From Miniphocaeibacter massiliensis (GTDB taxonomy: Bacteria > Bacillota > Clostridia > Tissierellales > Peptoniphilaceae), in contig NZ_OCTQ01000003.1 of assembly GCF_900232905.1 (NCBI RefSeq), forward strand, positions 1 to 64,000: a stretch of 64,000 nucleotides of DNA, in the 5' to 3' direction. The notes beneath the pieces were generated by a model. That model made no database searches. It saw nothing but the letters and a program-made list of their open reading frames with translations, and was not told where the DNA came from. Below, piece by piece: positions 27,101 to 35,399 of this stretch; positions within the stretch are counted from its first letter, which is position 1; each line of letters opens with the position of its first letter. The position numbers were made by a program, and so were the translations under genes.

Positions 27101-27125
27101 AACAGGGAGAAAATTTCTCCCTGTT
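27101..27125 (-). terminator. Intercistronic stem-loop between binding-protein and permease genes (operon 2)
   Basis: AACAGGGAG and CTCCCTGTT pair perfectly over 9 bases with a 7-base loop. No long T tract follows on the minus strand, so it is more likely a 3' stabiliser or weak terminator than a full stop. It occupies the same place as the hairpin in operon 1. Confidence 0.65.
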
Positions 27126-27130
27126 TAATA

Positions 27131-28672
27131 TTATTTTTGTTCTCCTTTAGTAACTCTAGTTAACTTATGTGAACCAAATTTACTTACTTGAACATTTTTA
27201 ACATCTTTATTAGATCCTATTAGTATTTCTTTGAAATGTTCTGGAACCCATACAGTTAATTCAATAACTCTTTCTTGAGCTTGTTTGTAATAATCTGCTC
27301 TTTCTTCATCTGTTTGAGCTGCTCTAGCTTTTTCTAAAAGTTCGTCCATCTTTGCATCTTCTAAATATGCATAGTTACCACCTTCACCTTGAGATGATGA
27401 ATGTAAACAAGGGAACATAAATGTATCAGGGTCTGGTGAATCTGCTGTCCATGCTATTTCAAACATATCTTGTTGTCCATTTTTAATTAAATCATTAAAT
27501 GCTGACCATTCAAGAACGTTTATACTTACTTCTATACCAACTTCAGATAATTGTTGTTTCATAGCTGTAGCCATATCAACTCTATCTTTGTTATCATTTG
27601 TAGATATTGATGTTTTTATTGGAAGTTCAACTCCTGATTCTTTCAATAAAGCTTTAGCTTTTTCTACATCTCTTTTCTTAGGTTTCATACTATCAGCTAT
27701 AGAGAATTTTAAAGTTGGAGGCATTGGTCCTGTAGCTGTTTCACCAATTCCTAAAAATACTGCATTAACTATTTCATCTATATCTATTGCATATGATATA
27801 GCTTCTCTTACTTTAGGATTGTCTAATGGTGCTTTTTTAGTATTAAATCCTAAATAAGTTGTACCATAGTCTAAAGATCTGTGTAATGCTAATTTTTCAT
27901 TACCTTCAACTTTAGAAACATCATTAGGTGTGATATCCATAGCTATGTCAACTCCACCTGATTCTAATTCTATAGTTCTATTAGTTGCTTCTGGAATTAT
28001 TCTAAATAATAATTTTTTGTATTGAACTTTATCGCCATGATAATCTTCAAATCTTTCCATTTCCATACTATTAGCTTTTTGCCAAGAAACAAATTTAAGT
28101 GGACCAGTACCTACTGGATTTTGTTGATAGCTATCTCCAGCTTCATTTACTGCTTTTTCATTACATATAAATGCTCCTGGATGACAAAGATTTGCTAAAA
28201 TCGCTGCATAAGGTGCTTTTAATTTAAATTCAACTGTACTATCATCGTTAGCTTTAACACTGTTTATGTCTATCATGTCGTATAAATGCTTAACATTTGG
28301 AGCTTCTATCGCTCTTTTTAATGAAAATACAACATCACTTGCTTTTAATTCTTCGCCGTTGTGGAATTTAACACCTTTTTTAAGTTTAAAAATATATGTT
28401 AAATCATCTGGGTGTTCCCAATCTTCTGCAAGAGCTGGAACTATTTCATCTTTTTCTTCATCCATCTCTACTAAGCCTTCATACATTTGCTTCATTGCAT
28501 TACTAGATTGGTTATCATTTGAAGCAACTGGATCCAAACTAATTGCATCTCCACTAAGTGCTACAGTAAGAGTTTCTGATTTTTCAGCTGAGTCTCCTCC
28601 TCCGCCTCCACAAGCTGTTAGTGATATAGATACTAACAATAACATTGCTACTAATAAATTTCGTTTTCGCAT
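27131..28672 (-). CDS. Oligopeptide/dipeptide-binding lipoprotein (operon 2)
   Basis: A 513-residue SBP_bac_5 lipoprotein. The signal peptide ends LTAC with Cys near residue 21 and a run of five Gly follows. Mature-protein landmarks include LSGDAISLDPVASNDNQS, KGVKFHNGEELKASDVVFSL and NPVGTGPLKFVSWQKANSME. The overall layout is DppA-like. First gene of operon 2, with GAGGAGG upstream. It is shorter than, and only distantly similar to, the operon 1 binding protein, while the ATPases of the two operons are close. This suggests that substrate specificity diverged at the binding-protein level. Confidence 0.93.
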   Translation of the reverse strand: MRKRNLLVAMLLLVSISLTACGGGGGDSAEKSETLTVALSGDAISLDPVASNDNQSSNAMKQMYEGLVEMDEEKDEIVPALAEDWEHPDDLTYIFKLKKGVKFHNGEELKASDVVFSLKRAIEAPNVKHLYDMIDINSVKANDDSTVEFKLKAPYAAILANLCHPGAFICNEKAVNEAGDSYQQNPVGTGPLKFVSWQKANSMEMERFEDYHGDKVQYKKLLFRIIPEATNRTIELESGGVDIAMDITPNDVSKVEGNEKLALHRSLDYGTTYLGFNTKKAPLDNPKVREAISYAIDIDEIVNAVFLGIGETATGPMPPTLKFSIADSMKPKKRDVEKAKALLKESGVELPIKTSISTNDNKDRVDMATAMKQQLSEVGIEVSINVLEWSAFNDLIKNGQQDMFEIAWTADSPDPDTFMFPCLHSSSQGEGGNYAYLEDAKMDELLEKARAAQTDEERADYYKQAQERVIELTVWVPEHFKEILIGSNKDVKNVQVSKFGSHKLTRVTKGEQK

Positions 28673-29186
28673 AAAACATTCCTCCTCGTTATATTTATTT
28701 TATGAATTAATCATCATAACGTTTTCAATAATTTTCAAATGCAGAATTATATGTACTTAAAATTTAAAACTATTAAAAATTATCTTATTATCATATTGTT
28801 TGCTATTTTTTAATACTAATATTTAAATATACAAAGCTTATGATTACATTCATAAAATATAAATGAAATAAGAATCAACTAAATTACATTTATTTAAGAT
28901 ATTTACTATACCTATTATTCATTTCTCACGGCTTTACTAGTAATTACTTAAGATTTTTATTTAGTTAAGCTTCTTATTTAATCCTCATTTAAATTATAGC
29001 AATAAATCCTTTATTGTCAATAATATATCATTTAGCAATACGCAGTAAAAGAATTGTTAGATATTTTTAACTATACTTTCTTTATTTATGCACTAAATTA
29101 ATATATTTAAATCATTTTTTATCAATTTATGAATCTTTTAATATTAAATTTTTATACAATATTTATTTAAAATAATATTTCAAAAT
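28673..29186. other. AT-rich intergenic region without a recognisable gene
   Basis: About 515 nt with stops in all frames and no RNA gene, terminator or repeat that I recognise beyond the pepT terminator at its left edge. It must contain the promoter of opp operon 2 (transcribed leftward from its right part as drawn on the minus strand). TTGAAA at about 28720 has no well-spaced -10, so I do not assign it. Confidence 0.5.
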
Positions 29187-29213
29187 AAAAAAAGCTGAAT
29201 TACTTCAGCTTTT
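29187..29213 (-). terminator. Intrinsic terminator of pepT
   Basis: Ten-base stem AAAAGCTGAA/TTCAGCTTTT with a 4-base loop; seven T's follow on the minus strand. The stop codon of pepT lies in the loop, so the 5' arm is coding sequence. Confidence 0.9.
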
Positions 29214-30429
29214 CATTAGGGTAATCTACTAAATTTTCTGATATTTTCACAATTAATGCAGATGCTAATTTTAAGGAATCAACTGGAATAAACTCAAACC
29301 TTCCATGATAATTATATCCTCCTGTAAATAAATTTGGAGTTGGAAGTCCCATATAAGATAATCTGGCTCCGTCAGTTCCTCCCCTTATTGGTTTTATATT
29401 AGGTGTTATTCCTATATCTTTCATTGATTTTTCTGCTAAACCAATAATTTCCATATATGGTTCTATCTTTTCTCTCATGTTGTAATAAGAATCTTTTATA
29501 GATATATCAATTCTATGCCCATATTTGTCATTTAAAAATTCAACTATATTCTCTATAAGAATTTTCTTCTCTTCAAATTTTTCTAAGGAATGATCTCTTA
29601 TAATGTAGTTCATCTCTGTTTTATCTACACTACCTTTTATTCCTGTAAGTAAATAAAATCCTTCATACCTTTCTGTATATTCTGGCCTTTCATTTTTAGG
29701 CAACATATTCTCTATTTCATTAGCAATAGTTATAGAATTTACCATTATGTTTTTAGCAGTTCCTGGGTGAACATTTCTTCCTTGAATCTCTATGTGTATA
29801 GATGCTGCATTGAAATTTTCGTATTCTAATTCTCCTACAGGACCTCCATCCATTGTATATGCAAAATCTGCGTTAAATCCTGCTACATCAAAATGGTCAG
29901 CTCCTCTGCCAATCTCTTCATCAGGAGTAAATGCAACCTTTATTTCACCATGTTTTATACTTTGATTTTCTACTAAATATTTCATAGCATCTAATATTTC
30001 TGCTATTCCTGCTTTATCATCTGCTCCTAATAAAGTTGTACCATCTGTAGTTATTAGCTCTTTCCCTTTTAAATCTTCTAAAAATGGAAACTCTTCTAGT
30101 GACATTGTATATTCTTCGTTTAGTAAGATATCTCCTCCTAAATATACAAATTGTTGTGGGTTTACATTTTTACCTGATAAATCTGGTGCAGTATCCATAT
30201 GAGCTATAAAACCAATTGTAGGAACTTTTTTATCAACGTTTGAAGCTAATGAACCATAAACATATCCTTTTTCGTCTAACTCAATATTTTCTAAGCCTAT
30301 TTTTTTCATATCTTCAACTAGAATTTTAGCCAATTCCAATTGTTCCTTGGTACTTGGAACTGTGTCACTTGCTTCATTAGATGTAGTTTCAACTTGTACA
30401 TACCTTATAAATCTTTCTACTACGTTCAA
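29200..30429 (-). CDS. pepT: Peptidase T (tripeptide aminopeptidase)
   Basis: A 409-residue M20 metallopeptidase, the normal PepT length. Zinc-site landmarks are GFIAHMDTAPD (His/Asp near residue 78), GADDKAGIAEI (bridging Asp), FTPDEEIGRGAD (catalytic Glu pair), YTMDGGPVGE and the late PIRGGTDGARLSYMGLPTPN. It trims tripeptides in the cytoplasm to free amino acids, which fits its place behind two peptide importers. The start is TTG at 30429 with GGAGGTG upstream. It has its own terminator, so it is a separate transcription unit. Confidence 0.95.
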   Translation of the reverse strand: MNVVERFIRYVQVETTSNEASDTVPSTKEQLELAKILVEDMKKIGLENIELDEKGYVYGSLASNVDKKVPTIGFIAHMDTAPDLSGKNVNPQQFVYLGGDILLNEEYTMSLEEFPFLEDLKGKELITTDGTTLLGADDKAGIAEILDAMKYLVENQSIKHGEIKVAFTPDEEIGRGADHFDVAGFNADFAYTMDGGPVGELEYENFNAASIHIEIQGRNVHPGTAKNIMVNSITIANEIENMLPKNERPEYTERYEGFYLLTGIKGSVDKTEMNYIIRDHSLEKFEEKKILIENIVEFLNDKYGHRIDISIKDSYYNMREKIEPYMEIIGLAEKSMKDIGITPNIKPIRGGTDGARLSYMGLPTPNLFTGGYNYHGRFEFIPVDSLKLASALIVKISENLVDYPNEKLK

Positions 30430-30562
30430 AATAACACCTCCATTAATTGTATGTTTTTATTAATATCATATTATTTTAATGCTAACATATACAATTCATA
30501 TTTCCAATTTTTATATTATAAAATATATGTCATTTTAATCTGCAGTTTAAATAAATTCTTAT

Positions 30563-30745
30563 TTATTCTTCTTTATTATATTTAGTAAAATTGATAATAG
30601 TTAATGCTATAATAGCAATTATTAATATTATCCACATTATCATAAGACCTTTACTCATGTTCTTAATAGCTATGACTAAATTAAAAAATCCTACAATTAT
30701 TAAAATAAAATATAGTATTATTTTATTTCTAAAGTCTTTTTCCAT
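30563..30745 (-). CDS. Small two-helix membrane protein, unknown
   Basis: A 60-residue protein with two hydrophobic segments (about residues 9-27 and 34-52), a charged N-terminus and the tail FTKYNKEE. It is accepted as a gene because GAGAGG stands 5 nt before its ATG. An overlapping plus-strand frame looks like its shadow. I recognise no family. It belongs to a run of small unknown genes up to 32284. Confidence 0.55.
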   Translation of the reverse strand: MEKDFRNKIILYFILIIVGFFNLVIAIKNMSKGLMIMWIILIIAIIALTIINFTKYNKEE

Positions 30746-30810
30746 ATATACCTCTCAATATACACTATGTATATTTGAATTATAGCACAACGTTAATTTT
30801 ATTTTTAAAT

Positions 30811-30845
30811 AAAAAAACCTTTATTATTAATTAACAATAAAGGTT
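30811..30845 (-). terminator. Intrinsic terminator after the 88-residue membrane protein gene
   Basis: Ten-base stem AACCTTTATT/AATAAAGGTT with a 10-base loop, followed on the minus strand by seven T's. The 5' side overlaps the stop codon at 30844-30846. Confidence 0.85.
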
Positions 30846-31110
30846 ATATTTCTCTATCTAATATTTTTTTGAAAAGTGATGATATGGTTAATATTAATAT
30901 AAAAAGCATTATACCAAAAATTATATTTTCACCAATTAATTTTATAGCTGAAAATGTCACTACTGAAATTAATATTAATAGAATAACAATTAAAGATACA
31001 ACTTTAAATTTACTTGATTTTTTTGACTTTGTATCTTTTTCATGATTTTCTGTAAGAAATCCAACAATATCAATCCCAATATCTAGAACAAATTCTATTA
31101 AATCACTCAA
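30844..31110 (-). CDS. Small membrane protein, unknown
   Basis: An 88-residue protein: an N-terminal amphipathic stretch (LIEFVLDIGIDIVGFLTEN), a lysine-rich loop and two membrane helices (about 36-55 and 60-79). The start is a TTG at 31110 with GGAG 7 nt upstream, and a terminator overlaps its end, both supporting a real gene. No family recognised. It follows the 139-residue gene by 21 nt and is probably cotranscribed with it. Confidence 0.6.
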   Translation of the reverse strand: MSDLIEFVLDIGIDIVGFLTENHEKDTKSKKSSKFKVVSLIVILLILISVVTFSAIKLIGENIIFGIMLFILILTISSLFKKILDREI

Positions 31111-31131
31111 TTGTTTTCTCCTATAATAAAT

Positions 31132-31551
31132 TTATGCAAGGCAAGCCGTTTCTTTGTAATATAAATATTCACCTACCAAGAATATATTACTTAATTCATT
31201 TTTATTCAACCCTCTTAAGATTATTAAATGAATTCTTAACCATTCATTTCCCTCGACATAAATCCCATTATTTTTTCTATTAAATCCTACATGGTAAATA
31301 TTTCCCTTTGTTTTTAACTCAAAAGTAATAATATCTTCCTTATTTATATAATCTTTCTCATCTCCATACTTCTTAATCATGTTATCTATAACTTTTCTAG
31401 TAAATTTTTCATCACTATATAAATTTACTTCATACTTTCCTTGTAAAATTTTAATCATTTCATCTATAGTCTTAATATTTTCTTTTAATTTCCCAATGTT
31501 ATTTTTAAACAAATATTCATATAAATTTATTTTATTTACTTGCTTTTTCAT
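31132..31551 (-). CDS. Hypothetical cytoplasmic protein
   Basis: A 139-residue soluble protein rich in Lys, Ile and Asn, without signal peptide or membrane helix. It has a helical N-terminal half and a beta-rich segment around TFELKTKGNIYHVGFNRKNN, ending ETACLA. AGAGGGG lies 7 nt before the ATG. I do not recognise it. It lies upstream of the small membrane protein gene; a cytoplasmic partner of that protein is possible but unproven. Confidence 0.6.
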   Translation of the reverse strand: MKKQVNKINLYEYLFKNNIGKLKENIKTIDEMIKILQGKYEVNLYSDEKFTRKVIDNMIKKYGDEKDYINKEDIITFELKTKGNIYHVGFNRKNNGIYVEGNEWLRIHLIILRGLNKNELSNIFLVGEYLYYKETACLA

Positions 31552-31633
31552 TTTTATCCCCTCTTTAATATATATTTTAACATTTTTTATGCTTATGAAA
31601 TTCTAAAATATTTCAACAATTTCTTATAATATG

Positions 31634-31674
31634 AAAAGGTCTTCCAAGATTTTAATCAAGGTAGACCTTTTTTT
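31634..31674 (-). terminator. Intrinsic terminator after the 203-residue exported protein gene
   Basis: Outer stem AAAAGGTCT/AGACCTTTT of nine pairs with an imperfect inner stem; the minus-strand exit is T-rich. Confidence 0.75.
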
Positions 31675-32284
31675 AATGATAAATATTAATCCAAGAGTAT
31701 CCTTTGTTTCCCTTTTCTTCACTAATTTTTGCAACACTGTTTTTAGAAACTGCATCAGAAGTAATAACTTCACCATTCTTTCCCATTACAGATGTTGAAT
31801 GTATAAAAGGTACCTCATATTCTGAAATAATTTTGTCGTCCTTAACTTTACAATTCCAATCTTCTATCATTTTTAAAATATCAAAATCATTAAATTTATT
31901 CTTTAGTTCAATATTTTTATTAGTCACCATCCTATTTCCCTTTACTTCTTCTAAAACGATTTCTCCATTTTCTTCAATTTCTACTATAGCATCAAATACT
32001 TCATCGCCTTCTCCTACTGCCTTTACAGTCCAAATATTATTTTTATCCAAATCTTTTAAATGAAAATACTGTTCTGAAAATTTGTCCATATAATCTTTTT
32101 TAGCATCTGACAATATAGAAGTAAATTTTTCGTTTCCAAAACCTATATGTGAGAATTTAACTCCTGTATTATTAATAACTGTTAAATTATACCCTTCTGG
32201 TTTTTCACAATCAACACCATATATCAAGCAAGTTCCTGCTAATAGCCCTCCTATGACTAAGAATAATCCTATAAATTTTTTCAT
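31673..32284 (-). CDS. Exported or membrane-tethered protein, unknown
   Basis: A 203-residue protein with an N-terminal hydrophobic segment (MKKFIGLFLVIGGLLAGTCLIYG) that could be a signal peptide or anchor. A cysteine at residue 18 within LLAGTC makes a lipobox only weakly possible. The remainder has a beta-rich start (YNLTVINNTGVKFSHIGFG) and a C-terminal HSTSVMGKNGEVITSD stretch. The ATG at 32284 is preferred over a GTG nine bases upstream because AAGGAG is better spaced. Single-gene unit with its own terminator. Function unknown. Confidence 0.6.
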   Translation of the reverse strand: MKKFIGLFLVIGGLLAGTCLIYGVDCEKPEGYNLTVINNTGVKFSHIGFGNEKFTSILSDAKKDYMDKFSEQYFHLKDLDKNNIWTVKAVGEGDEVFDAIVEIEENGEIVLEEVKGNRMVTNKNIELKNKFNDFDILKMIEDWNCKVKDDKIISEYEVPFIHSTSVMGKNGEVITSDAVSKNSVAKISEEKGNKGYSWINIYH

Positions 32285-32427
32285 ATCTTCCACTCCTTAC
32301 AATAATATAATCTATATTAAAGATTGTTATCTTTTGTTGTTATAAGTATTGTATCAATGGAATGTTTCAATAAATCTAAGAAATTCTTACATAATTCTTA
32401 CAACTATCTTACATTTTTTCAAAAATA

Positions 32428-32456
32428 AAAAAAAGATGCTAAAAATAACATCTTTT
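32428..32456 (-). terminator. Intrinsic terminator of the PadR operon
   Basis: Eight-base stem AAAAGATG/CATCTTTT with a 10-base loop and a run of T's on the minus strand, at the end of the GNAT gene that closes the operon. Confidence 0.8.
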
Positions 32457-32928
32457 ATACAATATAGTACATCGCTGTTGGAAGTATAGGATCTACTTTA
32501 GATTTAAAACCTATTTTTCTATAAACTGGCTCTCCCTTAGCCGTTGCATCTAAAGTAATTTTCTCTATACCCAGTTCCTTACTTTTTTCTATTAATTTTT
32601 CTATCATTTTTGAAGCTATCCCATTTCCTCTACACTCTTCCTCAGTATGAACATTTACTATGTTTGCAATCTTTCCATTAGCTGCTTCAGGGTGATATAA
32701 TCTCTCTTCTAAAGTCATATATGCTGTTCCAACAATTCTATTGTTTGATTCTGCAATTATGCAAATTAAAGTATCATTAAGCTTTCTTTCTATTTGAGCT
32801 TTTAATTTTTTGTAAACCTCTTCTTTATTTTCTGGTATTTCATAACCTAAAAGTTTCAAAAATTTTATTCTATACTCAGTTAAAAATCCCGAATCTTTCA
32901 CTTCCGCAATTCTAATACTATATTCCAT
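32455..32928 (-). CDS. GNAT family N-acetyltransferase
   Basis: A 157-residue single GNAT domain. Motif A reads IVNVHTEEECRGNGIASKMIEKLI (the R-G-N-G-I-A pyrophosphate-binding loop) near residue 90-113, and motif B ends KGEPVYRKIGFKSK. GGAGG precedes the ATG and 12 nt separate it from the preceding gene, so it is probably cotranscribed with the PadR operon. Substrate unknown. Confidence 0.85.
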   Translation of the reverse strand: MEYSIRIAEVKDSGFLTEYRIKFLKLLGYEIPENKEEVYKKLKAQIERKLNDTLICIIAESNNRIVGTAYMTLEERLYHPEAANGKIANIVNVHTEEECRGNGIASKMIEKLIEKSKELGIEKITLDATAKGEPVYRKIGFKSKVDPILPTAMYYIV

Positions 32929-32940
32929 AATACCTCCAAC

Positions 32941-34242
32941 TTAATTTATAATTCTTTCTATTTTACTATTTATATAAATATGCGAAATAATCCATAAAAG
33001 TATAACTATTATTGCTGTAATCGTCAAAATAAAATAATTAATTTTAAGATTTATACTCCAATCTCCTACAAATTTATATACAATAAATCCCATCACTACA
33101 TAAACAACAAAGATTATACCTACCATTAATAATTTTATTCTCTTTCTATTACTTGGTTGTATTTTTCTTTTTAAAATAGATCTTAGCACTAACAAAATAC
33201 TCCCTGGAACAATATACAATAATATCATATATACATCAACTTGAGTACTTTTAAATATTTTTGAAAATAATAAAGCCGTTATTATAAAAGTAGCAATTCC
33301 TAAAAAACTATTATAAATTATTTCTATAATTTTATCTTTAAAATTAGATTTTTTATAATTTTCTATTACATCATCACAAAATTCTTTTATATTTACACCT
33401 ATAATATCTACTGGTCTTTCTTCCCTTTCTTGACCTTCTTTTAACATATTTAAAATATCGTACATTATAATTTGCATATCTACATAAGTATTTAACTTTA
33501 ATCTTAAATAAAATTCTATATCACTAGATATTTCACTATATTCTATATTTAAATTTCTTTTTAGTTGAATATTTTCACTTATAAGCTTAATATAATTAAT
33601 TCCTTTATTATTGTTAAATAATTTTTCTTCTTCTTTTTTACATAGTAATTTAACGATAATAAGTAGTAACAAAACTATAATTAAAATTAATAAATACACA
33701 CATATATTCACAGTTAAACTACTCCACATCCCTTCTAAATTAACAATTTTAGGCAAGTTCAAAATTATTAAATATCCTATAACGCTTAAAGTTGTCTTTT
33801 TTATTGTAAAAATACGATATAAAATTACAGCAATTACTATAACTAGTAAAAAATTATTCATTATTTTTACATTAAATATAACTAACTTTCTACTTAATCC
33901 AATATTTAAAACATAATTTTCTAACATGAACAACATGAAAATTAATATGTATTCCTTGAAAAAATATAAAGCATTAAGTTTTTTGTCTATTTGGGGAGTA
34001 TCATCATAAATTTTCTTACTATATTTTTTATAATTTACTCCTAATGCAAACTCAGCCGGATTTCCTAATTCTTGATTTTCAAATAATATTTTCAATATAG
34101 AGTTTTCTGTAATTATTTTTCTTTTATTTCTTTTGTCATCAAAGTTTAGATATTTAGCTACTTTAAAATATTCATTTTTATAATCAGAATTTAACTTCAC
34201 CAGTATATCGGTATTTTCTTCTTGATATTTTCTTAAGTTCAT
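32941..34242 (-). CDS. Duplicated DUF1048-like membrane protein
   Basis: A 433-residue protein with two similar halves. Each has a soluble N-terminal helical domain ending in a conserved helix (first half ILKILFENQELGNPAEFALGVNY; second half YDILNMLKEGQEREERPVDIIGVNIKEFCDD) and then a hydrophobic block of about four helices. The soluble part of the second half matches the 223-residue neighbour and looks like DUF1048, a family linked to PadR regulators in Firmicutes. The first half has lost much of the pattern. Cotranscribed behind that neighbour (11 nt gap). Function unknown. Confidence 0.65.
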   Translation of the reverse strand: MNLRKYQEENTDILVKLNSDYKNEYFKVAKYLNFDDKRNKRKIITENSILKILFENQELGNPAEFALGVNYKKYSKKIYDDTPQIDKKLNALYFFKEYILIFMLFMLENYVLNIGLSRKLVIFNVKIMNNFLLVIVIAVILYRIFTIKKTTLSVIGYLIILNLPKIVNLEGMWSSLTVNICVYLLILIIVLLLLIIVKLLCKKEEEKLFNNNKGINYIKLISENIQLKRNLNIEYSEISSDIEFYLRLKLNTYVDMQIIMYDILNMLKEGQEREERPVDIIGVNIKEFCDDVIENYKKSNFKDKIIEIIYNSFLGIATFIITALLFSKIFKSTQVDVYMILLYIVPGSILLVLRSILKRKIQPSNRKRIKLLMVGIIFVVYVVMGFIVYKFVGDWSINLKINYFILTITAIIVILLWIISHIYINSKIERIIN

Positions 34243-34253
34243 GTGCTTTCTCC

Positions 34254-34925
34254 CTAAAACTTGTATATTATATGCTTTTCTACTTCATCATTAATATATT
34301 TTTTTGAAATAAAATACGTTAATATAAACAATACTGCTAGGAAAATTACAATCCAAAGATTAACCGATACTATTTGATTTTTACTTCTAAAAAATATTCT
34401 AAGTCCTAAAATTACTAAAATAGCAAATATCAATCCTAAGTTTTTATACTTTCTCATTCTAGGATTTCCATACTTTTTATAAATAAATCTACCTATTAAA
34501 AACATTGTAAATAGCAAAAAATAGATTCCTATTATATCTAATCTTACTTTTACTTTATACATTAAAATACTAGTAAAATTTGTTTTTATTCCTGCAAAGG
34601 AAAAAATTATGCTCATTAATATTATAGGAGAAATATCATAAAAGAATTCAAATATTTTGTCTTTTAGACTTAGTTCCTTAGAATTTTCTAATACTTCATC
34701 ACAGAAAACTTTAATATCTGCCCCAATAACTTCTTCAACTGAATATTCTCTTTTTTGATAATCAAAAAACATATTTAATATGTCGTTCATTATTATTTCC
34801 GTTCTAAATTGAGATTTTAAATTAGTTTTTAAATAATAATTTATATCATCTGCTACTGATTGATATTTTTTATCTAATTTTATTAATATCTCTTCGTTTT
34901 CTGCAACTAAATCAAAATATTTCAT
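34254..34925 (-). CDS. DUF1048-like domain with four-helix membrane region
   Basis: A 223-residue protein: soluble helical domain (about 1-90) containing MNDILNMFFDYQKREYSVEEVIGADIKVFCDEVLENSK, here quoted as the two short motifs NDILNMFFDYQKRE and GADIKVFCDEVLE, then about four membrane helices (roughly 98-118, 128-145, 160-178, 188-207). AAGGAGG precedes the ATG. It lies 28 nt behind padR. PadR genes are commonly followed by such regulator-linked membrane proteins, thought to act in membrane stress responses. No direct function is known to me. Confidence 0.65.
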   Translation of the reverse strand: MKYFDLVAENEEILIKLDKKYQSVADDINYYLKTNLKSQFRTEIIMNDILNMFFDYQKREYSVEEVIGADIKVFCDEVLENSKELSLKDKIFEFFYDISPIILMSIIFSFAGIKTNFTSILMYKVKVRLDIIGIYFLLFTMFLIGRFIYKKYGNPRMRKYKNLGLIFAILVILGLRIFFRSKNQIVSVNLWIVIFLAVLFILTYFISKKYINDEVEKHIIYKF

Positions 34926-34953
34926 ATTCTACCTCCTTATTTTAATTACACAA

Positions 34954-35277
34954 TTATTTTTTATTATTTATAATTTTATCTACTATAACTGATAATTCCT
35001 CCCAGTTCTCGTAAAATACTTTCAACTGCTTTAAACCTTCGGGAGTTATTTTATAATACTTTCTTCTTGGTCCAACTTCAGACTCTCTATAATCTGCTAC
35101 TATTAAACTTTTCTTTTCCAACCTCAGCAAAATCGGGTAAATTGTACCTTCAACTATATCTTCAAAACCATATCCTTTTAATTCTTCAACTATTAAATAT
35201 CCATATAAATCATCCCTTGATATTATCTCTAATACACACTCTTCCAAAACACCCTTTAGCATTTGTGAAGGAACCAT
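34954..35277 (-). CDS. PadR family transcriptional regulator
   Basis: A 107-residue PadR subfamily-2 regulator. It has a winged helix with LKGVLEECVLEIISRDDLYGYLIVEEL split over residues 7-33, the wing GTIYPILLRLEKKSLI, and the RRKYYKITPEGLKQLKVF segment before the dimerisation helix. These factors repress their own operon until a small molecule or stress signal releases them. Three related half-sites overlap the promoter immediately upstream (separate entry), which supports autoregulation. GAGGTGAG precedes the ATG. Confidence 0.93.
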   Translation of the reverse strand: MVPSQMLKGVLEECVLEIISRDDLYGYLIVEELKGYGFEDIVEGTIYPILLRLEKKSLIVADYRESEVGPRRKYYKITPEGLKQLKVFYENWEELSVIVDKIINNKK

Positions 35278-35294
35278 CTTCTCACCTCATTTCT

Positions 35295-35355
35295 AAACTA
35301 CTTTGTATCGCTTAGTAGTTAACTATATTGTAATACCAAGTAGTTTATTTGTCAA
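35295..35355 (-). promoter_or_regulatory. padR promoter with three operator half-sites
   Basis: On the minus strand TTGACA (35350-35355), 17 nt spacer, TACAAT (35327-35332): a near-consensus sigma-A promoter. Three related elements overlap it: AAACTACTTTGTA at 35295-35307, its inverted copy TACCAAGTAGTTT at 35334-35346 (12 of 13 matching, inside the spacer), and a shorter inverted copy TTAGTAGTT at 35312-35320 around the expected start of transcription. This is the arrangement of a repressor operator, most likely for PadR itself. Confidence 0.75.
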
Positions 35356-35367
35356 ATTCGACAATAC

Positions 35368-35399
35368 AAAAAGCTGTTAGTTAACCTAACAGCTTTTAA
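35368..35399 (-). terminator. Intrinsic terminator of the CPBP gene
   Basis: Twelve-base perfect stem AAAAGCTGTTAG/CTAACAGCTTTT with a 5-base loop, just after the CPBP gene stop and 13 nt before the padR -35 element. Confidence 0.88.

Noticed and set aside
30591-30785. Plus-strand 64-residue hydrophobic frame opposite the small membrane protein gene
   Set aside because: No ribosome binding site. The minus-strand frame has a good one, so the plus frame is its shadow.
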